From contig CAWELH010000007.1 of the NCBI GenBank assembly GCA_963809925.1, positions 124,001 through 188,000 of the forward strand: a DNA stretch of 64,000 nt, in the 5' to 3' direction. The number at the start of each line of letters is the position of its first letter. Positions within the stretch are counted from its first letter, which is position 1. The DNA is from DASQZK01 sp963809925 (GTDB lineage: Bacteria > Bacteroidota > Bacteroidia > Bacteroidales > GCA-2748055). A program made the translations under genes and the position numbers. Positions 33,408 through 43,178 of this stretch are shown piece by piece. The notes beneath the pieces are model-generated. The model did no database searches and had not been told where the DNA came from. It saw nothing but the letters and a program-made list of their open reading frames with translations.

Positions 33408-34223
33408 TTATCCGATTTTTTTTCCGTTCGTAATAGCATTGAAAAGCAGCTCGATGTCCACCTCGGTCCTGGCATGACCGTTGGGCATCATCATTCTTAC
33501 TCCACCCGGTACCATCTCACTGTAAATGGCCTGCTCCGCCTCAGCAGAAGTACCGCTGACAAAACTGACTTTTTGCGAGATATCCTCGATGGTATGCTGG
33601 AAGATCACCGTACCGTTGTCAAGGATGATGATCTTATCAATAAGGTTTTCTACATCCTTCACCTGGTGTGTGGAAATGACCACCAGCTGGTCGTCGTCGA
33701 GCGAACCGGCAAGGATTTTTCTGAACAGGGATTTTGAAGGTATGTCAAGTCCGTTCGTCGGCTCATCCAGCACCAGTAGCCGGCATTTTGTAGATAAGGC
33801 AAAGGCAATCAGGAATTTCTTCTTCTGCCCATGCGAAATGCGGTTGAGATGCTGACCGGCATTGAGGTCAAATTCCCCGGTGATACGATGAAACATGTCA
33901 TGATCAAAACGGGGATAAAACCTGGCAAAGGCCTTCTTATAATCGCCGATGGCAACCGATGGGAAAACAAATTCTTCCGGCACCAGGAAGACATCGTTCA
34001 GCATCGAAGCTTCACGCTTCCTTGGAGTGTACCCGAGAACCGATAGTTCTCCTGTCTTCGGATGAAGCAGGCCGGTCATCAGCTTTAGCAGACTCGTTTT
34101 ACCTGCACCGTTCTTCCCGAGGAGTCCGGTGATGCTGCCAGACGCGAGGTCAAGCGACAGGTTTCTGAACAGGGGTTGAGGCTGTCGCGGATACGAAAAG
34201 GTGAGGTCGTTGATTTGAATCAT
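33408..34223 (-). CDS. ABC-transporter ATP-binding protein
   Basis: The 271-residue ATPase has Walker A LLGKNGAGKTSLLKL, the Q-loop region NDVFLVPEEF, a signature ISHGQKKKF (in place of LSGGQ), Walker B LLVLDEPTNGLD and the H-switch VISTHQVKD. It energises the membrane protein encoded next, most likely for export or lantibiotic/peptide stress resistance as in YtrA operons. It is the first gene of the four-gene operon; a promoter with -33 and -7 boxes is found 38-80 bases upstream. Confidence 0.92.
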   Translation of the reverse strand: MIQINDLTFSYPRQPQPLFRNLSLDLASGSITGLLGKNGAGKTSLLKLMTGLLHPKTGELSVLGYTPRKREASMLNDVFLVPEEFVFPSVAIGDYKKAFARFYPRFDHDMFHRITGEFDLNAGQHLNRISHGQKKKFLIAFALSTKCRLLVLDEPTNGLDIPSKSLFRKILAGSLDDDQLVVISTHQVKDVENLIDKIIILDNGTVIFQHTIEDISQKVSFVSGTSAEAEQAIYSEMVPGGVRMMMPNGHARTEVDIELLFNAITNGKKIG

Positions 34224-34250
34224 AAGGTTTAATTTTTCGTATTAGTGTTC

Positions 34251-34301
34251 TACTTTACTAGTACAGTACAAATGTAGATCAATTATTTTCATAAAACCAA
34301 A
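34251..34301 (-). promoter_or_regulatory. Promoter and likely GntR operator of the ABC operon
   Basis: On the minus strand TTTG (34298-34301) and TACATTTG (34269-34276) are 21 bases apart, fitting -33 and -7. Over the expected start lies GTACTGTACTAGTAAAGTA (34251-34269), with partial symmetry (TACT...AGTA, GTACTGTAC), a plausible operator for the YtrA-type repressor. Confidence 0.5.
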
Positions 34302-34464
34302 TATTTTAAAAGTTTTTTTTGGGAAAGTGTAAAACATGACGTGGGCCGACCACGGCCAGCAACCTGAAAGGCCAGTTTAATTATCTGATTATAAGTCAAT
34401 AAAAGAATAAGTAAACAAGAATCACTGTTTACAAAAATAGAATGTGAAGTTGCCGCCCGGAATA

Positions 34465-34698
34465 CTAAAACACCATTTTGTGGGCATTCTTCTTTCGCTT
34501 TCTTATTGCTTTTGGTTTTTTAGTTTCCTTGTATCGTCCCTTATTCATCGAATATTCTGACTTAGACATCAGCATATAGCCCTGGCGTTTTTTTGCACTG
34601 CTGGCATTACCGGAAGTTGCGCAGGAAGACAGGGAAAGTCCGATGAAAATCACTATTGCGACCAATACAAGGCGGCAAATGTGTCTTAGTTGTTTCAT
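34465..34698 (-). CDS. Small basic lipoprotein
   Basis: The 77-residue product has a clear lipoprotein signal (LSLSSCATSG, Cys about residue 27) followed by a short, strongly basic tail (KKRQGYMLMSKSEYSMNKGRYKE, then many Lys and Arg). I recognise no family. Small lipoproteins with such tails occur in Bacteroidota, and the basic tail could touch DNA, peptidoglycan or acidic glycans. It stands alone between the ABC operon and a gene-free stretch. Confidence 0.65.
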   Translation of the reverse strand: MKQLRHICRLVLVAIVIFIGLSLSSCATSGNASSAKKRQGYMLMSKSEYSMNKGRYKETKKPKAIRKRKKNAHKMVF

Positions 34699-35254
34699 GG
34701 CGCATAGATTTAAAGTTCATATCCCGCGATTAAAGCTGTAGGATTTCATATACGAACTTACCGGAAATTAGTTGTATATATTCCACGAAGGGAAAGACCG
34801 GCAGGTACACAGTCACTCCAGGTAAAAACCTGCCTAATAAAGATAAAGAATGGTGATGGGAACCTTTTAATTTCAAAAACCCGAGACATTTGTTCGTTGA
34901 ATATACCCGAAGTACCCTGTTGTCTTCCGGGTTATCAGCTTTTCATCCCTTTTATTTTATCCGAAAGCGCCGGGAAGTGTCACAATAGAATATTATGCAG
35001 GTAATTCGGAATTAGCAGCATATGTAAAACAGATATAAAGGGAATAGCTTGCATCCATTATAGATAAAATGGCCAGGCGCAAAGGTTCTACGAATAAGTA
35101 TGTACTGAAATGTTTATATAAGCCGGTCCCTGTTGGCGCCATTTGGATTTAAAACCTCAGAGAGTGCTTGCTCCCGGACTTCGCTTTAAGGTATCTTATC
35201 AAGACTGTTGCGAAATATAACTTATCTACTGGCTGGCAGTTAGCACAGTTGAAT
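34699..35254. other. Gene-free stretch with a weak hairpin
   Basis: No gene is supported in these 556 bases. An inverted repeat GGCAGGT...ACCTGCC (34800-34806 and 34828-34834, loop of 21) is the only structure noticed. Confidence 0.5.
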
Positions 35255-36970
35255 TCAGCGTACAAGAACCAGCCTCTTCACCTGTACAAATTGATTCAAG
35301 CTTAGCCGGTAAAAGTAAATACCGGTAGGAACATCTTTTCCTGAATAATCCTTACCGTTCCATAAAGCGATATGAGCGCCGGCGTTCTGATTCTCATCGG
35401 TCAGGGTCATTATAGCCTGACCAAGCGCATTGCAGATCTCCAGTTTAACGTGGGATGACGCCCTGACCATGTAGCGAATAGTTGTTTCGTAACTAAACGG
35501 ATTTGGATAACTTTCGCTTAGTTCAACATGCGTCGGAAATTCAACGGCGGTATATTCATCGACGAACGCTGGGAGCGGCAGCGTAGAATTTAGAAATGTA
35601 AAACCGACCGGTCCGGAGAGTCCTGACTGCATCCTCACGTAACGGTCAAACAGTGAATCCATCCATGCTGTTTCCGTTAACAGGATTTTTAAATCCGCAT
35701 CAATACTGGTCGCATCATCTTCCCGAACGGGGATCACAGATTTAACCGATGATGCCTGCGCCTGGAATTCTGTTCCCAACGGATTTATAGTTCCGTTGTA
35801 CCGAAACAGGAAAGAGTCCGGATCCGGCTCATAGAGTCCGGCATACGCGGCCCAGCTCACCCAGCCTGAGGCACTACCCATCGTTGCTTCAACTGTAGAT
35901 CTGTGATATTGGTATTCCTCTAACAGGACAGGTTTACCGGCATAACAATACCGGAGCAAACCCTGAACATATACTGCAGCATGGCCATCCCACCAGTCAT
36001 AGCCATGCACGGAAACATAATCCAGTAAGGGTGCTATTTTCTGCGGATTGAATCCGGCATAACCACCCGGGCTTTCAATATTTTGCTTAAATGGAACGCT
36101 CCACTGGATCAATCCAACGGTAATCATATGATTTTCATCCACCTGTCTGATGGCATCAACAAGACGTTTGGTCCAGTTGTACGCTACATCCTCACGGAAA
36201 AGTTGAAAATCAAACAGGCGCTGATCATTCAAAACATTCATGCTTTCCGAAGGAACGCCGATGTTGTTCCAGCTCTCACCTGAATACGGAAAATCTGACC
36301 AGGCTATGCCCAGATTAGCCTCGTCCTCATATTTCAAATGGGTCCATTCTGTCCACAATTCATCCATCGGCCCATCCGACCATTTTGTAGATGGTTCGTT
36401 GGTAAGATCCCATGCAAAGATGGCAGGTTCGTCACGATACCGGCTACCAAAAGCCCTTACTAAAAATTCCAGGCCTTTGACACTGACCGGATCAGAATAA
36501 TAATCCCAGCTTAACCATCCGTCTTCCGGTGCGCCCTCCCATACTTCAACAAGGTCGAAAATAATTCGTAAATCGTATTCCTTTGCCAGCTCTATTATTT
36601 TATCAACTTTCTGAAAACTGGTCTCATCCAAAGAGTACAAGGTAGGTTCGAACTTTACAGTTGAAAGGAAAATGCGAACAACATTGGCCCCTAAAGCCTG
36701 AAGTTGTGTAAAATGTACTCTGGTCCTGACCGAATCAAAGTTTGAGATTACATTGGGAGCAGTAAATGCCGGATTATCCCAAACTACATTCGTACCGTAG
36801 CTTTCAGGATCATAGTAGTTGGTACCGAAAGGCGTAAATGCTGTACCACTGATATTGGTTTCAAAATGCCAGTGATCACCGGCAACTTTAATGAACTCCG
36901 ATTTTGTGTCCTGGGCAGAGACGATCCGGATTAGAAAACCAAACAGGACCCAGATAAGCAGTACTTTCAT
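35255..36970 (-). CDS. GH5-like (clan A) glycoside hydrolase with T9SS sorting domain
   Basis: The 571-residue protein has a signal peptide ending VSAQ. Residues about 25-400 are a TIM barrel of the GH5/cellulase type: FTPFGTNYYDP, LGANVVRIFLSTVKFEP, AWDLTNEPSTKW (acid Glu), VSVHGYDWW and KPVLLEEYQYHRS (nucleophile Glu). Residues about 485-571 form a type A C-terminal secretion domain (ESYPNPFSYETTIRY, LEICNALGQAIMTL, GIYFYRLSLNQFVQVKRLVLVR), so export is by the type IX system and the enzyme is at the surface or released. Mannan or another beta-glucan-like polymer is the probable substrate. Confidence 0.88.
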   Translation of the reverse strand: MKVLLIWVLFGFLIRIVSAQDTKSEFIKVAGDHWHFETNISGTAFTPFGTNYYDPESYGTNVVWDNPAFTAPNVISNFDSVRTRVHFTQLQALGANVVRIFLSTVKFEPTLYSLDETSFQKVDKIIELAKEYDLRIIFDLVEVWEGAPEDGWLSWDYYSDPVSVKGLEFLVRAFGSRYRDEPAIFAWDLTNEPSTKWSDGPMDELWTEWTHLKYEDEANLGIAWSDFPYSGESWNNIGVPSESMNVLNDQRLFDFQLFREDVAYNWTKRLVDAIRQVDENHMITVGLIQWSVPFKQNIESPGGYAGFNPQKIAPLLDYVSVHGYDWWDGHAAVYVQGLLRYCYAGKPVLLEEYQYHRSTVEATMGSASGWVSWAAYAGLYEPDPDSFLFRYNGTINPLGTEFQAQASSVKSVIPVREDDATSIDADLKILLTETAWMDSLFDRYVRMQSGLSGPVGFTFLNSTLPLPAFVDEYTAVEFPTHVELSESYPNPFSYETTIRYMVRASSHVKLEICNALGQAIMTLTDENQNAGAHIALWNGKDYSGKDVPTGIYFYRLSLNQFVQVKRLVLVR

Positions 36971-37183
36971 TATTTTATTCCTTTTGTGAATTTATTGGGT
37001 GGGATAAACCGGGCAACCAATGTATATCATATTGAAATTCTGAAATATATATCAAATGAAGTACCGGTATATTCGGTCTATTTATCAACAAAATTAATGG
37101 CTAAAGGTTAAGCGATAAATCAAGATTCGGCATTTAAAATGCAACGGTTTGCGCAATACGGATGGCCGAAACATCGTCATTGA

Positions 37184-37360
37184 AAGTTTCATCCGCCTGA
37201 AGAAAATATCAAAGATGATGGCAGTACCTGGCATTCAGTGGTTGCAGATTCTGCTGATTTTTCTATCTTGCGTATCGGATCGAATTTCCTGAGTTTACCG
37301 AATGCCATGACCAACGAATTCTTTACAAAAATCCGGTACTTCGCGGAATATGACCTATGA
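37184..37360 (+). pseudogene. 3' remnant of an unidentified gene
   Basis: This frame has no start codon. It runs from a TGA at 37181 to the stop at 37358-37360, which overlaps the ATG of the next gene (ATGA). The translation STWHSVVADSADFSILRIGS followed by NFLSLPNAMTNEFFTK and IRYFAEYDL looks like a real protein end, rich in beta strand. It is probably the tail of a secreted protein whose 5' part was lost or frame-shifted. I do not recognise the family. Confidence 0.4.
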
Positions 37361-38664
37361 AAACTAAAAAGTTAAATCTCATCCTCATATTTCTGTTTGC
37401 CGGGGTTATGCTGTTTCTTGCCTTCAATAAGCACAGTAAATCCGGGTATTTTAACTATCACAGCGAAATTTGGGCTGACAAAGCCGGATATTATGTTTAT
37501 CTGCCAATGGCATTTGATTATCACTTCTCCCCGGTTCAGTTCCCTGATTCTATAGATCAGAAAACCGGAAATGGTTTCTGGCTCGACTACAAAAATGAAA
37601 AGGTAATAACAAAATACACCTATGGCGTTGCACTGATGCAGTCCCCTTTTTATCTGGTCGCAAACAATGCTGCCCTCCTATTAAAACAGAAAAGAGATGG
37701 CTTTTCTCCGATTTTTCACTGGAGCATCAATGTTGCTGCAGTTTTCTGGCTAATTATTGGATTCCTCTGTTTATACAACTATCTACTGCGGTATCTGAGA
37801 AGAATCACAGTGCTGATGGTATTGCTCCTAATTCTTTTTGGTACAAATCTGTTTTATTATTCTGTTGATGAAACAGGAATGTCACACATCTATTCCTTCG
37901 CCTTGTTCAGTATTTTTTTAAACAGACTGGATATTTATTTCAAAAGAAAAAGATTCAGCATCACCGGTATCCTTGTATTATCGTTAACAGGAAGCCTGAT
38001 TGTATTAATACGTCCGACAAATATTTTGTTCATCATCGCCACATTTTTTCTTACCACAGCAACGGATAATAATTTAAAAAAATGGATTGTCGATTCGTTA
38101 TTTACCCCGAAATTCCTGATCGCCCTTCTGCCGATAATCTTTGTTTTTCTTCCCCAACTTTTTTACAATGAGTACGCATACCAGAAATATTTCGTGGATA
38201 CATACGTAAATGAAGGATTTAACTGGCTCAACCCCAGACCCTTCGTCACACTGTTCTCGCCCGATAATGGACTTTTCCTGTATACTCCGCTGTTTTTCGT
38301 AATTCTTTATTCCTTTTTCCTCTCATATTCGCATTCATCGCTGAAACGGGTTGGTGTTATTATGGGAATTACCTTCATTGCTCTTACCTATGTATTCTCG
38401 TCGTGGGGACAAACAGATTTTGGATGTTCCTTTGGGGCCAGAAGTTTTGTTGAATATTACGCATTGTTTAGTATTCCATTAGGATTGATGGTTGAAAATG
38501 CAATGACGAAAAGCAAGACATATCAGCTTACATTAGGTCTGTTGGTCATAGTATTGATTGTATATAATCTTAAGCTGACATATTCGTATGATGAGTGTTT
38601 CTATGGGAAGGGATACTGGGACTGGCAAGAATTTACCACCTTGCTTTTCTCTCCAACGAAATGA
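37357..38664 (+). CDS. Polytopic membrane protein, glycosyltransferase-like
   Basis: The 435-residue protein has about ten hydrophobic segments and a long first periplasmic loop with acidic and aromatic residues (YHSEIWADKAGYYVYLPMAFDYHF, WLDYKNEKVITKYTYGVALMQSPFYLVAN). This layout resembles membrane mannosyl- or arabinosyl-transferases of the GT-C fold, though no DXD or EXD motif is certain. Homologous proteins of unknown role are common in Bacteroidota. Its ATG overlaps the stop of a gene remnant. GH32 begins 208 bases downstream. Confidence 0.6.
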   Translation: MKTKKLNLILIFLFAGVMLFLAFNKHSKSGYFNYHSEIWADKAGYYVYLPMAFDYHFSPVQFPDSIDQKTGNGFWLDYKNEKVITKYTYGVALMQSPFYLVANNAALLLKQKRDGFSPIFHWSINVAAVFWLIIGFLCLYNYLLRYLRRITVLMVLLLILFGTNLFYYSVDETGMSHIYSFALFSIFLNRLDIYFKRKRFSITGILVLSLTGSLIVLIRPTNILFIIATFFLTTATDNNLKKWIVDSLFTPKFLIALLPIIFVFLPQLFYNEYAYQKYFVDTYVNEGFNWLNPRPFVTLFSPDNGLFLYTPLFFVILYSFFLSYSHSSLKRVGVIMGITFIALTYVFSSWGQTDFGCSFGARSFVEYYALFSIPLGLMVENAMTKSKTYQLTLGLLVIVLIVYNLKLTYSYDECFYGKGYWDWQEFTTLLFSPTK

Positions 38665-38872
38665 ACATTGCAATGAGAAATGAAAGCTGAATTCATGAAA
38701 ATTGATAGCTTTGCAGAAGTCTGGAGTGTTGGGGGACCATAGCGGTTTGCCACATCGAATATCAGGATCAGATCCGGCTTTTACTCCAAGCCTCCTTTTC
38801 AATCCATAACAAGAATGGCAAATAATACTATGCAATCTCCATCTACTGTAATTCCAAACAACTAAAATCACG

Positions 38873-40303
38873 ATGAAAAAAAATTATCTTCTACTGTTCA
38901 TGCTTTCATTATTACTAATTTCAAACTATGGGAAGGCACAGTTCTATCCCCATCCTGATAGTATTGATTATAGTGAAAACTACAGGGGCCAGTACCACTT
39001 CAGTCCAAAAACCGAATGGATGAACGACATTAACGGATTGGTATACCAGGGAGGGATATATCATATGATCTATCAGTGGGGAGAAAAAGCCAGGCATGGC
39101 GGATATGCAACGAGCCCGGATTTATTGCATTGGGAGGATAAAGGCGTAGCACTGATACCGCAGAACTCATTTTTACCGCCACAAGCTAAACGAAATGTAA
39201 CAGGGAATGAAGTATATTCGGGAAGTGCCGTTGTGGTTTCCGGCGAAACTGCGAAAAGGATAACAGGTTCGAAAAAGGATGCGATCGTTGCCATTTATAC
39301 CGGTACCGGTAAGGGTACATGTTTAGCATGGAGCAATGATACAGGCAAAACCTGGCATGATTATCAGGATAATCCTGTGGGAAATCTGACAGATGGTGCA
39401 TACCCCAGAGATCCCTGTGTTTTCTGGTATGCTCCTGACTCAGTATGGATTTTGGCTCTGTACGAAAACGGAACGACCTTCTATCGTTCCGGAGATCTGA
39501 TTCATTGGTCAACGCTGAGTAATATAAAATTCGGCTTTGAATGCCCTGACATTTATCAGCTCCCACTGGACGGGGACGAAAACAATAAAAAATGGGTGCT
39601 GCAGGATGCCAACGGATCTTATCTCGTCGGAGAATTTAATGGGACAACATTCATTATTGATGAAGGTCAGGAGACCCATGTTATGGATGTCGGACCGGAT
39701 TTTTACGCGGCACAGACGTTTCCGGCGGGAAACCTGCCTCACCATGATCCCCGCATCATTCAGCTTGCCTGGATGGACCACTGGAATGGGGGAATTGGCG
39801 AAAAGGTGTGGCAACGGAACGCAACATTTCCCGTATCCCTGGGCTTAATCACCTACCAGGGGCAAAAACGGATTACCCGGTATCCCATCCGTGAGATATC
39901 TTCCATCTATGAAAACACCAAGTCATGGGAAAACCAGATGGTGAGCTCCGGAACGAACCTGTTGGAGGATATTCACTCCAAAAAATTCGAACTCGACCTG
40001 GCTATTGACATGTCGCAAAGTGATGCATTGACATTCGGTATTAAAGTGGCCAACCGGTATATCATTTACGACGTGTACAACAAAACCCTGTTATCGAAAG
40101 AATTATTGCCAGATGATGCTAATCGTGTCCACATCCGAATATTGGTTGATCGGGGCCAGCTTGAAGTTTTCGGGAACAACGGTATTTTTTCGTACACACA
40201 GGAATTTGCCTTTGCACCCGATGTTGATACGATCGAATTATTTACCGATGGAAATCTCAAACTGGTATCCATGGCGTTTCATGAGATCGCGCGGACATGG
40301 TGA
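38873..40303 (+). CDS. GH32 fructan/levan hydrolase
   Basis: The 476-residue protein begins with a signal peptide (ending GKAQ). The N-terminal five-bladed propeller has FSPKTEWMNDINGLVYQGG (nucleophile Asp in WMNDxNG, with Ile in place of the usual Pro), GAYPRDPCVFW (RDP motif) and FGFECPDIYQL (acid Glu in EC). The last 130 residues form the beta-sandwich (LEDIHSKKFELDLAIDM, VHIRILVDRGQLEVFGNNG, IELFTDGN). It should cleave beta-fructosyl bonds of levan or inulin in the periplasm or outside. No PUL partner is next to it; the hairpin array starts 140 bases after its stop. Confidence 0.9.
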   Translation: MKKNYLLLFMLSLLLISNYGKAQFYPHPDSIDYSENYRGQYHFSPKTEWMNDINGLVYQGGIYHMIYQWGEKARHGGYATSPDLLHWEDKGVALIPQNSFLPPQAKRNVTGNEVYSGSAVVVSGETAKRITGSKKDAIVAIYTGTGKGTCLAWSNDTGKTWHDYQDNPVGNLTDGAYPRDPCVFWYAPDSVWILALYENGTTFYRSGDLIHWSTLSNIKFGFECPDIYQLPLDGDENNKKWVLQDANGSYLVGEFNGTTFIIDEGQETHVMDVGPDFYAAQTFPAGNLPHHDPRIIQLAWMDHWNGGIGEKVWQRNATFPVSLGLITYQGQKRITRYPIREISSIYENTKSWENQMVSSGTNLLEDIHSKKFELDLAIDMSQSDALTFGIKVANRYIIYDVYNKTLLSKELLPDDANRVHIRILVDRGQLEVFGNNGIFSYTQEFAFAPDVDTIELFTDGNLKLVSMAFHEIARTW

Positions 40304-40445
40304 TAAAATGAACCAATCTTCATCTTCATTATTGAATACAGGGAATTCATCCCCCACCCTATAGAATTGCACCAGGGTAAATTCGATTTTGTGCATGATG
40401 GGCATATTGTGGATTCCTTTTCCCGAAGTGAATTCATTTGATAAG

Positions 40446-43172
40446 ACATGGTTACGTCGGTGTAGACAAACCCCCGGTTTTACGTACCCCGTATGGGTTT
40501 AATTATAATGGCCATGGTTACGTTCGTCGGAGGCAGATCGTCGGAGGCAGATCGTCGGATCCATACCATCGATGGGGATTCATTACCGTAACAATGGTTA
40601 TACCCGTGCCAGGCTGATCGTCGGCTGCTCAAACCCTGAAAGGGTTCCATTATAGTAGCCACGGTTACGTCCGTGGTAAGCATACAACATAACACTGAAC
40701 CCTGAAGGGGTTCCATAATTGTCCACGATATTTATCCGAACGATCGGACCGTGATAATGTGGCGCCCGCAGCAATGTGGTGACCGTATCCGCAATCCCTA
40801 ACCCTGAAAGGGTTCCATTATAGTAGCCACGGTTACGTCCGTGGTTAACAGGTAACGCTACACTGAACCCTGAAGGGGTTCCATAATTGTCCACGATAAT
40901 TATTCGTACGGTCGCACCGTGATAATGTGGCGCCCGTAGTATTGTGGTGCCGGTATCCGGAATCCCCAACCCTGAAAGGGTTCCATTATAGTAGCCACGG
41001 TTACGTCCGTGGTAAACATGCGACGTAACACTGAACCCTGAAAGGGTTCCATTATAGTAGCCACGGTTACGTCCGTGGTAAACATGTAACGTAACACTGA
41101 ACCCTGAAGGGGTTCCATAATTGTCCACGATATTTATAAGAACAGTCGCACCGTGTTAATGTGGCTCCCGCAGTTAGGTGGTGCCGGTATCCGGAATCCC
41201 CAACCCTGAAAGGGTTCCATTATACTAGCCACGGTTACGTCCGTGGTAAGCATACAACGTAACACTGAACCCTGAAGGGGTTTCATAATTGTCCACGATA
41301 ATTATTCGTACGGTCGCACCGTGATAATGTGGCGCCCGCAGTAATGTGGTGCTGGTATCCGGAATCCCCAACCCTGAAAGGGTTCCATTATAGTAGCCAC
41401 GGTTACGTCCGTGGTAAACATGCAACGTAACACTGAACCCTGAAGGGGTTCCATTATAGTCCACCAATATTTATTGGAACGGTCTCACCGTGATAAAGTG
41501 GCGACCTTTGTAATGCGGCGACCGTATCCGCAATCCCCAACCCTGAAAGGGTTCCATTATAGTAGCCACGGTTACGTCCGTGGTAAGCATACAACACAAC
41601 ACTGAACCCTGAAGGGGTTCCATAATTGTCCACGATATTTATCCGAACGATCGGACCGTGATAATGTGGCGCCCGTAGCAATGCGATGACCGTATCCGCA
41701 ATCCCTAACCCTGAAAGGGTTCCATTATAGTAGCCACGGTTACGTCCGTGGTTAACAGGTAACGCTACACTGAACCCTGAAGGGGTTCCATAATTGTCCA
41801 CGATAATTATTCGACGGTCGCACCGTGATAATGTGGCGCCCGCAGTAATGTGGTGCCGGTATCCGGAATCCCCAACCCTGAAAGGGTTCCATTATAGTAG
41901 CCACGGTCACGTCCGTGGTAAACATGTAGCGCAACACTGAACCCTGAAGGGGTTCCATTATAGTAGCCACGGTTACGTCCGTGGTAAACATGCAACATAA
42001 CACTGAACCCTGAAGGGGTTCCATTATAGTCCACCATATTTATTGGAACGGTCTCACCGTGATAAAGTGGCGACCTTTGTAATGCGGCGACCGTATCCGC
42101 AATCCCCAACCCTGAAAGGGTTCCATTATAGTAGCCACGGTTACGTCCGTGGTAAACATGCAACGTAACACTGAACCCTGAAGGGGTTCCATTATAGTCC
42201 ACCATATTTATTGGAACGGTCTCACCGTGATAAAGTGGCGACCTTTGTAATGCGGCGACCGTATCCGCAATCCCCAACCCTGAAAGGGTTCCATTATAGT
42301 AGCCACGGTTACGTCCGTGGTAAACATGCAACGTAACACTGAACCCTGAAGGGGTTCCATTATAGTCCACCATATTTATTGGAACGGTCTCACCGTGATA
42401 AAGTGGCGACCTTTGTAATGCGGCGACCGTATCCGCAATCCCCAACCCTGAAAGGGTTTCATTATAGTAGCCACGGTCACGTCCGTGGTTAACAGGTAAC
42501 GCTACACTGAACCCTGAAGGGGTTCCATTATAGTAGCCACGGTCACGTCCGTGGTAAACATGTAGCGCAACACTGAACCCTGAAGGGGTTCCATAATTGT
42601 CCACGATAATTATTCGTACGGTCAGACCGTGATAATGTGGCGCCCGCAGTAATGTGGTGCCGGTATCCGCAATCCCCAACCCTGAAGGGGTTCCATTATA
42701 GTAGCCACGGTTACGTCCGTGGTAAACATGCAACATAACACTGAACCCTGAAGGGGTTCCATTATAGTCCACCATATTTATTGGAACGGTCTCACCGTGA
42801 TAAAGTGGCGACCTTTGTAATGCGGCGACCGTATCCGCAATCCCCAACCCTGAAAGGGTTCCATTATAGTAGCCACGGTTACGTCCGTGGTAAACATGTA
42901 ACGCTTCACTGAACCTTGAAGGGGTTCCATTATAGTAGCCACGGTTACGTCCGTGGTAAACATGCAACGTAACACTGAACCCTGAAGGGGTTCCATAATT
43001 GTCCACGATAATTTCCGGAACGGTTGCACGATGTTAATGTGGCGCCCGCAGTTAGGTGATGACCGTATCCGAAATCCCTAACCCTGAAAGGGTTCCGTTA
43101 TAATAGCCACGGTTACGTCCGTGGCAGGCATGCTCTATATTCCCCAACCCCCGGAGGGGTTTCATTATAATT
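40446..43172. repeat. Composite hairpin-module array (66-bp and 102-bp modules)
   Basis: The hairpin CCACGG-TTACGT-CCGTGG (or TCACGT) starts at 18 places: 40659, 40827, 40995, 41061, 41229, 41397, 41566, 41734, 41901, 41967, 42135, 42303, 42471, 42537, 42705, 42873, 42939, 43107. The steps are 66 or 168 bp (once 169 and once 167). Module A (66 bp) begins AACCCTGAAAGGGTT and contains that hairpin; module B (102 bp) begins AACCCTGAAGGGGTT and contains ACGGTCKCACCGT. Order is a mix of AB and single A. Edges are degenerate: decayed copies at 40446-40640 and a partial unit at 43141-43172. No unique spacers are present, so it is not CRISPR. It lies between convergent GH32 and IMPase genes. Confidence 0.9.
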
Positions 43173-43178
43173 ACAACT

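Noticed and set aside
40598..43006. Protein genes on the minus strand of the hairpin array
   Set aside because: Open frames of 80-399 codons arise because module lengths are multiples of three. They have no plausible start, signal or family, and stems are conserved at DNA level.
40446..43172. CRISPR array
   Set aside because: Repeats are regular, but the sequence between hairpins is itself repeated (modules A and B); there are no unique spacers and no cas genes.
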